DNA of 64,000 nt from Brevundimonas vesicularis (lineage in GTDB: Bacteria; Pseudomonadota; Alphaproteobacteria; Caulobacterales; Caulobacteraceae): contig NZ_CP115671.1 in NCBI RefSeq assembly GCF_027886425.1, positions 496,001 through 560,000 on the forward strand, given 5' to 3'. The notes beneath the pieces are model-generated. The model was given only the letters and a program-made list of their open reading frames with translations. It did no database searches and was not told the origin of the DNA. Numbering within the stretch: the stretch's first letter is position 1; each line of letters begins with the position of its first letter. The translations under genes were made by a program, and so were the position numbers. Below, in pieces: positions 43,316 through 51,223 of the stretch.

Positions 43316-44698
43316 ATGTCTGTCTCGCATCCCCTGCTGGTGTCCGCCCAAGACGGCGACGGCGCCGTCCCGATCCGCTTCGTTCAGGCGGGCGGCGTGT
43401 TGGAGGGCGCGACCCGCCGCTGGGGCGCCTTGCACGGGTTCGAAGGCAAGCCGGGCCAGCTGTTGGTCGTGCCGGACGCGGACGGCGAGATCGGCCAGGT
43501 GGTCGTCGGCGCGGCCTCGGCCTTCGATCCGATGGCGGCGCGGGGACTGTCGGCGCGGCTGCCGGGCGGCCTGTATCGGCTTGAGGTCGCCGCGCAGGAC
43601 GCGGAACTGGCGACCCTGGCCTTCCTGCTGGGGGCCTATGTCTTCGACCGCTATAAGGCCCGGCCGGACCGGACGCCCGTGCGGCTGGTCGCGCCGGACG
43701 GTGTGGACGTCGCCGAAATCTCGCGCATCACCGCCGCCTGCGCCCTGGCGCGCGAAATGGTCGATACGCCCGCCGCCGACATGGGGCCGTTGCAGATCGA
43801 AACCATCGCCCGCGAGATCGCAGAGAGCGCCGGCGCCGAGATCACCGTCACGACCGGCGACGCCCTGCTGGAAGACAACTATCCGGCCGTCCACGCGGTG
43901 GGGCGCGCCGCCGCCCCGCACCGGGCGCCGCGCCTGATCGAGATCGGCTGGAAGCTGGACCGGACCGACCTGCCGCTGGTCGCCCTGGTCGGCAAGGGGG
44001 TGGTGTTCGACACCGGCGGTCTGGACCTGAAGCCCGCCGCCGGCATGCGCAACATGAAGAAGGATATGGGCGGCTCGGCCCATGCGCTGGCCTTGGGACG
44101 TCTGGTGATGCAGGCCGACCTGCCGGTGCGGTTGGTGGTCATCGTCGCGGCCGTCGAGAACGCCGTGTCGGCCGACGCCTTCCGGCCCGGCGACATCCTG
44201 AACAGTCGCAAGGGTCTGACCATCGAGATCGGCAATACCGACGCCGAAGGCCGGCTGATCCTGGCCGACGCTCTGACACGGGCGGGCGAGCACCAACCCG
44301 ACCTGACGCTGGACTTCGCCACCCTGACCGGCGCCGCGCGGATCGCGCTGGGGCCGGAGCTGCCGCCACTTTATACTGATGACGAAGCCCTGGCGGCCGG
44401 GCTGCTGGCCTCAGCGGGTCAGGTGCGCGATCCCCTGTGGCGAATGCCGCTGTGGCCCGGCTATCGCGGCGCGCTGGACGCCGAGATCGCGGATCTCCGG
44501 AACGATCCGGCCGGCTGGGCCCAGGCCGGATCGGTGACGGCCGCCCTGTTCCTGCAGAAGTTCGCCCCGACCACGGGGGCCTGGGCGCACATGGACATCT
44601 TCGCCTGGAACCCCCGCGCCCGCCCCGGCTATCCGGAAGGCGGCGAGGCCCAGGCGCTGAGAGCCTGCTTCCAATATCTCAGAACGCGGTTCTGTTGA
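43316..44698 (+). CDS. M17 leucyl aminopeptidase family protein
   Basis: A 460-residue metallo-aminopeptidase that removes N-terminal residues from peptides. The C-terminal catalytic half shows VGKGVVFDTGGLDLKP (Lys and Asp ligands), NMKKDMGGSAHALALG, and the family signature NTDAEGRLILADAL. The N-terminal domain (1-150) is divergent, as in the shorter pepA-related group of alphaproteobacteria. It is divergent from the TPR gene across 86 bases and followed after 83 bases by the NlpC/P60 gene. Confidence 0.93.
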   Translation: MSVSHPLLVSAQDGDGAVPIRFVQAGGVLEGATRRWGALHGFEGKPGQLLVVPDADGEIGQVVVGAASAFDPMAARGLSARLPGGLYRLEVAAQDAELATLAFLLGAYVFDRYKARPDRTPVRLVAPDGVDVAEISRITAACALAREMVDTPAADMGPLQIETIAREIAESAGAEITVTTGDALLEDNYPAVHAVGRAAAPHRAPRLIEIGWKLDRTDLPLVALVGKGVVFDTGGLDLKPAAGMRNMKKDMGGSAHALALGRLVMQADLPVRLVVIVAAVENAVSADAFRPGDILNSRKGLTIEIGNTDAEGRLILADALTRAGEHQPDLTLDFATLTGAARIALGPELPPLYTDDEALAAGLLASAGQVRDPLWRMPLWPGYRGALDAEIADLRNDPAGWAQAGSVTAALFLQKFAPTTGAWAHMDIFAWNPRARPGYPEGGEAQALRACFQYLRTRFC

Positions 44699-44781
44699 TT
44701 TTCTTTCGCAAAAGCGTCCCGCGTTAACGGCCCCTAAGCCATCGGGGGATAAGGCTGTGGGTTCAGCAATGCGAGTTCACG

Positions 44782-45564
44782 TTGACCGACGTCCTCGACC
44801 TTCTTCCGCCCGGCGACCGCCTCGTTCGCCCTGACCTCGCCGAACAGGCGCTGGAAGGGCTGGTGCGCGCAGACGCCTATCGGGCGACCGAAGCCATGCA
44901 TTGCCGCGTCGCCGTGGCGGACATTTTGTCGGACGTTGACGGTCGGATCGACCAGCTTCTGCATGGCGAGATCTTCGACGTTCTGGATCGGGCGAATGGC
45001 CGGGCCTGGGGCCGGGCGCGGCGCGACGGCGTCGTCGGCTGGGTCGTCCTGGACAGTCTGTCGGCCGGCGCGCCGTTGGCGACGCACTGGATCGCCGCCG
45101 TGGATGCCGTCCTGCCGCTGAACGCTCTGGTGGTCGAGGCGACGGAAGCGTCTGAGGCCGACCTGAAGCCGATCGGCGCATTCGAGGCGGATCTGGTCGC
45201 GGTGGCCGAGCGGTTGCTCGGGCGGCCGCATGAACTTGGCGCGCGGTCTTCGATCTCCACCGACTGTTCCGGCCTGGTGCAGCAGGCCCTGCTGGCCTGC
45301 GGCCTGCCCGGTCCCCGCCGGTCGGACGCGCAGGCCCGGTTGGGGCGAGCCGCGTCTTCATCGGACCTCCAGCGCGGCGACATCGTCGTCTGGCTGGCGC
45401 CGAACGACGATCACGACTGGACGGGTCATTCGGCGCTGATGCTGGATGGCGAACGCATCATCCATGCGACAGGCGGCAAGGGCGTCGTGATCGAGACCCT
45501 GGCCGAGGTCGAGGCGCGTCTGGTCGCCGAGGGTTTCGCGACCGCCGTCTTCCGCCGGCTCTAG
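44782..45564 (+). CDS. NlpC/P60 family cysteine peptidase with SH3-like domain
   Basis: A 260-residue cell-wall peptidase. An N-terminal SH3-like region (about 40-95, HGEIFDVLDRANGRAWGRAR and VVGWV) precedes the NlpC/P60 domain, with Cys162 in STDCSGLVQQAL, His216 in DWTGHSALML and His228 in ERIIHATGG. These enzymes cut the D-Glu-DAP bond in peptidoglycan stems. No signal peptide is visible, so it probably acts on imported muropeptides in the cytoplasm. The start is a TTG at 44782 with no clear ribosome site; the stop shares CTAG 45561-45564 with mmcB. Confidence 0.85.
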   Translation: MTDVLDLLPPGDRLVRPDLAEQALEGLVRADAYRATEAMHCRVAVADILSDVDGRIDQLLHGEIFDVLDRANGRAWGRARRDGVVGWVVLDSLSAGAPLATHWIAAVDAVLPLNALVVEATEASEADLKPIGAFEADLVAVAERLLGRPHELGARSSISTDCSGLVQQALLACGLPGPRRSDAQARLGRAASSSDLQRGDIVVWLAPNDDHDWTGHSALMLDGERIIHATGGKGVVIETLAEVEARLVAEGFATAVFRRL

Positions 45565-46004
45565 TCCCTTAAGGTCCGCATCGCGCCCAGCCGGGCGAAG
45601 GCCAGCGTCAACGCCTTGCGCCGGGCGGGCGCCAAGCTGACCACCGGCGCGTCTCGCACGACCGCGCCGCCGAAACCGTCTGCGACGATCAGGCCCGGTT
45701 CGTCGGGCAGGATGTCCTGCGGAAACTCGGGCGCGACGGCGAAGAAGAAGGCGTCGCAGAACGGTCCGTACTCGTGCCATTTGCGGTCGACGCGATAATC
45801 CTCGACGCCCGACTTGACCTCGCAGATGATGATGTCGCCCTTGCGCCCGATGGCCATGACATCGGCGCGGCGGCCGTTGGGCAGACAGACTTCCAGAAGC
45901 GGCGCATAGCCCATGTCCATCATCAGCCGCGCCGCGCCGCGCGTGACCGAAAGGGTGGTCTCGGGACGGCTGAAGACGAGTTCGAGATGGGCGACGGCGG
46001 ACAT
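45561..46004 (-). CDS. mmcB: MmcB family DNA repair protein
   Basis: A 147-residue nuclease-like protein of the MmcB family, known in Caulobacter as a DNA-damage-induced factor involved in resistance to mitomycin C. The core is of PD-(D/E)XK type: Asp48 in GRRADVMAIGR and Glu62-Val-Lys64 in IIICEVKSG. The ATG at 46004 is followed upstream by a perfect alphaproteobacterial LexA box at 46018-46032, so it should be induced by DNA damage. Its stop shares CTAG with the convergent NlpC/P60 gene. Confidence 0.92.
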   Translation of the reverse strand: MSAVAHLELVFSRPETTLSVTRGAARLMMDMGYAPLLEVCLPNGRRADVMAIGRKGDIIICEVKSGVEDYRVDRKWHEYGPFCDAFFFAVAPEFPQDILPDEPGLIVADGFGGAVVRDAPVVSLAPARRKALTLAFARLGAMRTLRD

Positions 46005-46017
46005 GCCGACAGCTTAT

Positions 46018-46032
46018 GTTCCGCCTACGTTC
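46018..46032 (-). promoter_or_regulatory. LexA (SOS) box upstream of mmcB
   Basis: GTTC-CGCCTAC-GTTC fits the alphaproteobacterial LexA consensus GTTC-N7-GTTC exactly and lies 14 bases before the mmcB ATG, where bound LexA would block transcription. Confidence 0.85.
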
Positions 46033-46049
46033 CTATCGCAAGCGGCGCC

Positions 46050-46574
46050 TTAGAGGCCGGTGTGGACGACGCGGCCGGTGCTGAAGCCCAGGGCTCGGAC
46101 GCGGCTCAGAATGCGGTCGCGCTCAGCCTGAGAGGCATTCTGGTTGCGGTGCCAGATCCACCAGTTCGACTTGTCCGGCAGACCCATGATGGCCCAGCTG
46201 TAGTCCGGGGCATGGTCGTAGACCCAGTAGTTCTGGCCCGCCAGACCGCCGAAGCTGAGCAGGCCGGTCAGGCTGAACCGGAACTTGGCATTGGTCGTGG
46301 TGTCGGTGACGCGGGCGTTGGCGCGCAGCGTCTCGACCTTGGCATCGGCGCGCCGGACGCAGGTGACGGTGATGGCGTAGCGGTCGGCGGCGCCCTGCGG
46401 CGTGAAGTCGATCTGCGCCCGGCTGCAGTCCTTCTGGACATTGTTGTGGTTGCGCTCGATCTCGAACCATCGGCCGTCGAAGCGGTTCAGATCGACGTTC
46501 GACGCTTGGGCGAACGCCATTGACGGCAGGGCGGCGAGCGCGACGGCGGCGGCGATCAGGCTGGCGTGGAACAT
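46050..46574 (-). CDS. Lipocalin family protein (Blc-like)
   Basis: A 174-residue exported lipocalin. A signal peptide (1-22, ending SMAFA) is followed by the lipocalin start DLNRFDGRWFEIERN (GxW motif) and the Blc hallmarks YWVYDHAPDYSWAIMGLPDKSNWWIW in sequence by segments. There is no lipobox, so it is probably free in the periplasm. Related proteins bind lipids under envelope stress. Stands alone between mmcB and a GNAT gene on the same strand. Confidence 0.92.
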   Translation of the reverse strand: MFHASLIAAAVALAALPSMAFAQASNVDLNRFDGRWFEIERNHNNVQKDCSRAQIDFTPQGAADRYAITVTCVRRADAKVETLRANARVTDTTTNAKFRFSLTGLLSFGGLAGQNYWVYDHAPDYSWAIMGLPDKSNWWIWHRNQNASQAERDRILSRVRALGFSTGRVVHTGL

Positions 46575-46631
46575 GGGCGTATCCTCGTTCGGTTTGGAAG
46601 GGATACGACGCGCCGCCGCGTTCGGTTGTGA

Positions 46632-47216
46632 TCAGCGCTTCAGGCGCGTCCGATTGATCGCCCATTCGTCGCGCGTCTGGCCCCACAGATCGATGGCGAT
46701 GTCCTGGAGCGGTTCGGGCAGGGCGCCCGGCCCGCGATTGCGTGATCCCAGCCGTGTCGCGACCGCCGCCGAGGGCAGGTTCTCGGGCGCGATGCAGTGG
46801 ATCACGTCGTCCCAGCCCAGCACCTCGAAGGCGTAGTCCATCGTGGCTGCGGCCGCTTCGACGGCATAGCCCTTGCCGGTGGCGTCGCGATGCAGGCTCC
46901 AGCCCACCTCGCGGCCGGGCCAGCCATAGGGGTGCAGCGGCCCGATACGGCCGATCCACTGGCCGGTCTCCTTTTCCAGGATGGAGAACATGCCCTCTCC
47001 CGTCAGGGCCCACATGCCCGCGACGGTGCAGATCAGGCGCCAGACCTGGGGCGCGGGCTGGACCCCGCCGATGAAGCGGGCGGTCTCGGGATCGGCCATG
47101 AACTCAGCCCAGCGGGGAAAGTCCTCGACCGCCGGCGGACGCAGGATCAGTCGTTCTGTCTCCAAGGTCGGCCCCAGAACGACGTGGGGCGGGAGGGTGT
47201 AGGCGGGGTCATTCAC
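46632..47216 (-). CDS. GNAT family N-acetyltransferase (RimJ/RimL-like)
   Basis: A 194-residue acetyltransferase of the RimJ/RimL branch. LETERLILRPPAVEDFP starts the domain; the acetyl-CoA binding region is EVGWSLHRDATGKGYAVEAAAATMDYAF by segments, and DVIHCIAPENLPSAAVATRLG is the typical later segment. The substrate may be a protein N-terminus or a small molecule. Its start overlaps the stop of thpR by 4 bases, so they are probably co-translated. Confidence 0.9.
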   Translation of the reverse strand: MNDPAYTLPPHVVLGPTLETERLILRPPAVEDFPRWAEFMADPETARFIGGVQPAPQVWRLICTVAGMWALTGEGMFSILEKETGQWIGRIGPLHPYGWPGREVGWSLHRDATGKGYAVEAAAATMDYAFEVLGWDDVIHCIAPENLPSAAVATRLGSRNRGPGALPEPLQDIAIDLWGQTRDEWAINRTRLKR

Positions 47217-47752
47217 AGCAGATACTCCCGCTCCAGTTCGTAATGGCCGCCGCTGTCGGTCAGGACGCTGGAATACAGGCCGAAGCGGTCGATGCGGATC
47301 GGCGGCGAATGCAGCAGGTTGTGCCCCGACACCCAGGCGCCGAGCCGGTCGGGATTGGTCTGAGTCTTCAGATAGGCCAGGGTCACATGCGGTTTGTAGG
47401 CGCGCGCCTCCATGCCGATCCCGGCGCGTTCTCCGGCGGCCTTGCAGCGCCCGGCGAGAACCGACAGGCGCTCATTGGGCGTTTCGACCCCGGCCCACAG
47501 CGTGTGGCTGCGGTGGTCGTCGCCGAAACAGCCGACGCCCTTCAGCGCGATCTCGAACGGGCCGCCCGTCACGCGCGTCAGCTCCGACGCCAAATCGTCG
47601 GCGCGGCGTTCATCGATCTCGCCATAGAAGGCGAGCGTGACGTGCAGGGCGTCCAGCGGCCGCCACCGTGCGCCGGGCAGGCCCGATTGCCGTCGTTTCA
47701 GCGTCTCTGCGACGTCGGGCGGCAGGGTCAGGGCGGTGAACAGACGAAGCAT
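47213..47752 (-). CDS. thpR: RNA 2',3'-cyclic phosphodiesterase
   Basis: A 179-residue 2H phosphoesterase. The two catalytic HxT motifs are HVTLAFYG (His37) and HVTLAYLK (His122). It opens 2',3'-cyclic phosphates at RNA ends. The start is ATG 47752 (MLRLFTALTLP), the family start; the open frame before it lacks family similarity. Its stop overlaps the GNAT start (4 bases). Confidence 0.93.
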   Translation of the reverse strand: MLRLFTALTLPPDVAETLKRRQSGLPGARWRPLDALHVTLAFYGEIDERRADDLASELTRVTGGPFEIALKGVGCFGDDHRSHTLWAGVETPNERLSVLAGRCKAAGERAGIGMEARAYKPHVTLAYLKTQTNPDRLGAWVSGHNLLHSPPIRIDRFGLYSSVLTDSGGHYELEREYLL

Positions 47753-47882
47753 GCGACCGAAAGTAGCGGCCGGAACACAAGCCTCCAAGTCCGGTTTTCC
47801 TTGCAGCGCGGGCCTCGGCTCACGATATTCAAAGCCTGTGACCGGAGAAGCCTCTCCGGCCAATCGGAGAAAGTTCGTCGCC

Positions 47883-48632
47883 ATGAGCGATTTCAACAAC
47901 GGTTACGCCCGTCCTCTGCCGCAGACGGCCGACATGTCGGTCGACGCCGGCCTGCGCAGCTTCATGCTGGGCGTCTACAACAAACTGGCTCTGGGCCTCG
48001 TGGTCGCCGGCGCCCTGGCCTATGTCACCGGCAATGTGCCGGCGGTGCAGCAGCTGCTGTTCGTCCAGACGGCGGACGGCCGGATCGGCCTGACCATCCT
48101 GGGCATGATCGTGCAGTTTTCGCCGCTGGTGATGCTGTTCGGCTCGATGTTCTTCATGAAGAACCCGACGGCCAAGGGCGTGAACATGCTCTACTGGGCC
48201 GTGGTCGCCACGATCGGCGCGGGTCTGGGCATCCTGTTCCTGCGCTATACGGGCGGTTCGCTGGCCACCACCTTCCTGGTGACGGCGGCGGCCTTCGGCG
48301 GTCTGAGCCTGGTGGGCTACACGACCAAGAAGGACCTGACCGGCATGGGCACCTTCCTGATCATGGGCGTGATCGGCCTGATCATCGCCTCGATCGTGAA
48401 CATGTTCCTGCAGTCCGGGACCTTCTACCTGATCATCTCCGGCCTGGGCGTGCTGATTTTCTCGGGCCTGATCGCGTACGACACTCAGCGTCTGAAAATG
48501 ACCTACTACGCCTTGGGCGGCGACCAGAACGCGATGGGCGTGGCGACCGGCTTCGGCGCCTTGAGCCTGTTCATCAACTTCGTGAACCTGTTCCAATTCC
48601 TGCTGGCCTTCATGGGCGGCAACCGGAACTGA
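47883..48632 (+). CDS. Bax inhibitor-1/YccA family membrane protein
   Basis: A 249-residue inner-membrane protein with seven membrane segments (from residue 28 on). The family signature is at the end (LIAYDTQRLKMTYYALGG, then FGALSLFINFVNLFQFLLAFMGG by segments). BI-1/YccA proteins are pH-sensitive calcium leak channels or FtsH modulators. GGAGAAAG stands upstream of the ATG. A strong terminator follows at 48656-48686. Confidence 0.94.
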   Translation: MSDFNNGYARPLPQTADMSVDAGLRSFMLGVYNKLALGLVVAGALAYVTGNVPAVQQLLFVQTADGRIGLTILGMIVQFSPLVMLFGSMFFMKNPTAKGVNMLYWAVVATIGAGLGILFLRYTGGSLATTFLVTAAAFGGLSLVGYTTKKDLTGMGTFLIMGVIGLIIASIVNMFLQSGTFYLIISGLGVLIFSGLIAYDTQRLKMTYYALGGDQNAMGVATGFGALSLFINFVNLFQFLLAFMGGNRN

Positions 48633-48655
48633 GGTCTGTCGAAAGACGGATACGG

Positions 48656-48686
48656 AAAGGGCCCCTCGCGGGGCCCTTTTTGTTTC
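48656..48686 (+). terminator. Intrinsic terminator after the BI-1 gene
   Basis: AAAGGGCCCC-TCGC-GGGGCCCTTTTTGTTT: an eight-pair GC stem (GGGCCCC/GGGGCCC plus flanks), a tetraloop and a T-rich tail. The stem's flanking A run lets it serve also for the convergent DUF2794 gene whose stop codon is at its edge. Confidence 0.93.
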
Positions 48687-49021
48687 TACTCCACCACTTG
48701 GAACTTGCGGCCGTCAAAGACGCGCAGCACCTGGGCCAGGTCGCGGCCGCGTTTCAGGATCTGGCCACCTTCGCCGATGACGGCCCACTGGCCCTGGCGG
48801 GTCTGGAGGGCCGGTCGCTTTTCGATCCGGTAGAGCGGGGCGTCGCCGCTGCGGCGAAAAACGGCGAACTCGGCGAAATCCTTGTGCCCGACCATGGCGT
48901 AGTCGCGCCATTCGCCCTGCGCGACCATGCGGCCATAGACCCTGAGGATCGGGTCCAGTTCGCGACGGTCGAAAAAGACGGGGCCGGGCGCCGGCGTCGT
49001 GTCGTGAGGGTTCAGACTCAT
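48686..49021 (-). CDS. DUF2794 family protein
   Basis: A 111-residue protein of the alphaproteobacterial DUF2794 family (VFFDRRELDPILRVYGRMVAQGEWRDYA by segments, then HKDFAEFAVFRR and IEKRPALQTRQGQWAV). The function is unknown. The ATG at 49021 gives the usual length. It is convergent with the BI-1 gene and shares the hairpin terminator region. Confidence 0.9.
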   Translation of the reverse strand: MSLNPHDTTPAPGPVFFDRRELDPILRVYGRMVAQGEWRDYAMVGHKDFAEFAVFRRSGDAPLYRIEKRPALQTRQGQWAVIGEGGQILKRGRDLAQVLRVFDGRKFQVVE

Positions 49022-49339
49022 AGGCTCAACTTAGGCCGCTGGCGGCCCGACGCCAGAGGCGGCCAAGAAATCGACGCAGACACGAAATGGCCCCGTTTCG
49101 GTCCTTCGCCCGCCCGTATGCGCAACGAAATATCGACCATCGGCTCGTCGGAGTTCGGAAGCGTCCCGGATCCTGAACAGCCCCCCAGCCCCCCTGGATG
49201 TTTCCAGTTTACGGGCTCCGGCGGCCGATGCTTCCTCCAAGCGAGCGCCCGCCCTGCCTTTCCCCTCCCCCTCCCTGGCAAGGCGGGCGTTTCGCTGTCT
49301 GGAGCCTGCCAGCAGCGAAACGTCGGCGTCTGATCCCGC
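49022..49339. other. Intergenic stretch without a convincing gene
   Basis: These 318 bases lie between the DUF2794 start and the HtrA stop, both on the minus strand. They should hold the DUF2794 promoter. Pyrimidine-rich runs (about 49240-49275) and one inverted repeat at 49288-49322 are visible. An 87-codon minus-strand frame here has an unlikely composition. Confidence 0.6.
49288..49322 (-). terminator. Inverted repeat after the HtrA gene
   Basis: CGTTTCGCTG (49288-49297) and CAGCGAAACG (49313-49322) form a perfect 10-pair stem with a 15-base loop, 17 bases past the HtrA stop. There is no T run, so termination is tentative; it may instead protect the mRNA end. Confidence 0.45.
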
Positions 49340-50677
49340 CTAGAGCGACAGGGTCAAGTTCAGGGTCTCTCCGTTTCTGAGCACGGTCGCTTCGACCGAT
49401 CCCGAGGCGCCCTGCAGGGCGGTGGCGGCCGCGCGAGCGTCGGCGACGGGCGCGCCTGCGATGGCGGTAATCACATCGCCGGCCGTCAGTTCGGCCTGAG
49501 CGGCGGGCGAGCCGGCCGAGACGGCTGCGACCTGGGCGCCGCCATCCTGGTCTCGCAACGTCGCCCCGTAGGCCAGCACCGACTGAGCGCCGACGATCAC
49601 GGGCTGATCAGCGGGTGTCTCGACCGCCAGCGACGTGGTCGCCTCGCGGCCGCCGCGCAGATAGGACACGTTGAGATCCGAGCCCGGCGCGGCGATGCCG
49701 ATGGTGGCGTTGACCGAGCCGGCGTTGGCGACGGGGCGGCCCTGGATCCGGGTAATGACGTCGTTGTGGCGCAGGCCCGCGCGTTCGGCCGGCGATCCCG
49801 GCGCGACATCGGCCACAACGGCCCCACGCACGATGCCTAGATGCAGGTCGCGCGCGCGCTCGGCGTTCAGCGAGCCGAAGATGGCGCCGGTCGCGCCGCG
49901 CTTGACCTCGCCGTTATTCTTCAACTGGTCGGCGACGTACAGCATGATCCGCGTCGGCACGGCGAAGGCGATGCCGTCGTTGCCGCCGCCGAGACCCCCC
50001 GACAGGATCGAGGTGTTGATGCCGATCAGCCGGCCCCGGCTGTCGAGCAGCGGCCCGCCGGAGTTGCCCGAGTTCACGGCCGCGTCGGTCTGGATATAGT
50101 CCTCGACCGCGTCGCCGAGCCCTGAGCGGTTCAGGCCCGAGATGACGCCCATGGTCAGGGTCTGGTCCAGGCCCAGCGGATAGCCGACCGCGAAGGCCAG
50201 GTCGCCCGTGCGCAGGGTGTCGGAATCCACCGTCTGGACCTGTTTCAGGTTCAGCGGCCGACCGTCGGGCGTGATGCGCAGCACGGCGATGTCGGTCGCC
50301 TTGTCCGCCCCGACTAACACGGCGTCGAACAGTCGGCCGTCCGTCAGATCGACGGTGAACTTTCGCCCGCCCTCGACCACGTGATTGTTGGTGATCACCA
50401 GCCCCTCGGCCGCATCGACGATGACGCCGGAGCCGGAGGCATAGGGTTTGGGATCGGCCGCGTCCGAACTGGGACCGCGCGACTGGCCCAGAGTCGTGAC
50501 CTGCACCACAGCCGGCAGCGAGCCCTCGAGCCCCGACGAGAAGCTGAAGACCCCGCGCCGGGCGTCATAGGGCAGGCCTGCCGCGCCCGATTGCGCCAGC
50601 ACCGGCGTCGCTGAGGCCAGCAGGGCCAGGGCGACGGCCATGGAAGAGGCGGGCGAAAGGCGGATCGGCATGGGCAT
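49340..50677 (-). CDS. HtrA/DegP-type periplasmic serine protease with two PDZ domains
   Basis: A 445-residue protease/chaperone of the envelope. A signal peptide (1-29) precedes a trypsin-like domain with His99 (ITNNHVVEGG), Asp129 (KATDIAVLRI) and Ser206 (VNSGNSGGPL). PDZ1 (about 255-345, GAVVADVAPGSPAERAGLRHNDVI) and a degenerate PDZ2 (about 365-440, AVSAGSPAAQAELTAGDVITAI) follow. AAGGA stands upstream of the ATG at 50677. No cpx- or ECF-type regulators adjoin. A related but PDZ-less protease lies at 52949. Confidence 0.93.
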   Translation of the reverse strand: MPMPIRLSPASSMAVALALLASATPVLAQSGAAGLPYDARRGVFSFSSGLEGSLPAVVQVTTLGQSRGPSSDAADPKPYASGSGVIVDAAEGLVITNNHVVEGGRKFTVDLTDGRLFDAVLVGADKATDIAVLRITPDGRPLNLKQVQTVDSDTLRTGDLAFAVGYPLGLDQTLTMGVISGLNRSGLGDAVEDYIQTDAAVNSGNSGGPLLDSRGRLIGINTSILSGGLGGGNDGIAFAVPTRIMLYVADQLKNNGEVKRGATGAIFGSLNAERARDLHLGIVRGAVVADVAPGSPAERAGLRHNDVITRIQGRPVANAGSVNATIGIAAPGSDLNVSYLRGGREATTSLAVETPADQPVIVGAQSVLAYGATLRDQDGGAQVAAVSAGSPAAQAELTAGDVITAIAGAPVADARAAATALQGASGSVEATVLRNGETLNLTLSL

Positions 50678-50842
50678 TTCCTTGATCGAACGCCGACCCT
50701 AGACCGAGTTTTCACTTCTGACGATGGGTCTGAAGCAGGCAGGTGGCGTGTCGGTCACGTCCAATGAACAGATTGCGATGGGGGTTGCGTCGCCGGCCGT
50801 CCGGCGTGACCATGAGGCGACGAAGCAGGGAAGGCCGCCGCC

Positions 50843-51142
50843 ATGAGTCAGACGACGATCGACCGCCGCCGTTCGGGCTCGACCGCGTTCGACCGCCTGT
50901 TCCGCGACCACCCGCGCGAGGTGGACGAGACCTATCTGCAGCATATGGTCGCCTCGGCCGGCTTCGGCTTCAAGCTGCTGGGTCTGGCCGGCGCCGCCTT
51001 CGCCCACGCGATCGTGCCGGGCGTGCACAAGGCCACCGTCTCGACCGCGATCCGCAGCATGGCCAAGGACATGGGCGGCCGGGCCGAGGAGGCGCGCGAG
51101 ACCCGGATGCGCGACGCCGGCGTCTGGGACGTGGGCCTCTAG
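50843..51142 (+). CDS. DUF6356 family protein
   Basis: A 99-residue protein of the DUF6356 family, with the conserved FRDHPREVDETYLQHMVASAGFGF (by segments) and HAIVPGVHK. One weak hydrophobic helix (about 43-60) could attach it to the membrane. The function is unknown. GGGAAGG lies upstream of the ATG. It is divergent from the HtrA gene and 81 bases ahead of rlmN. Confidence 0.85.
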   Translation: MSQTTIDRRRSGSTAFDRLFRDHPREVDETYLQHMVASAGFGFKLLGLAGAAFAHAIVPGVHKATVSTAIRSMAKDMGGRAEEARETRMRDAGVWDVGL

Positions 51143-51185
51143 GGCGGTCGAATCCGCCCCGGCCATGCAATCGCCGGGATCCGTG

Positions 51186-51194
51186 CTATATAGG
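51186..51194 (+). promoter_or_regulatory. Possible -10 element of rlmN
   Basis: GCTATATAG lies 30 bases before the rlmN TTG start and resembles the Caulobacter housekeeping -10 (GCTANAWC). I see no convincing -35. Confidence 0.35.
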
Positions 51195-51223
51195 CCGGCT
51201 CAACCTCAAGCAGGATCGCCGCC

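Noticed and set aside
44699..44781. TTAACGGCCCCTAAG as a possible CtrA site before the NlpC/P60 gene
   Set aside because: Only the first half matches TTAA-N7-TTAA; the second half is TAAG, and single half-sites are common by chance.
49018..49281. An 87-codon minus-strand frame overlapping the DUF2794 start by 4 bases
   Set aside because: Composition is atypical (Pro/Gly/Arg/Trp scattered), no family features are visible, and the sequence matches what GC-rich non-coding DNA gives.
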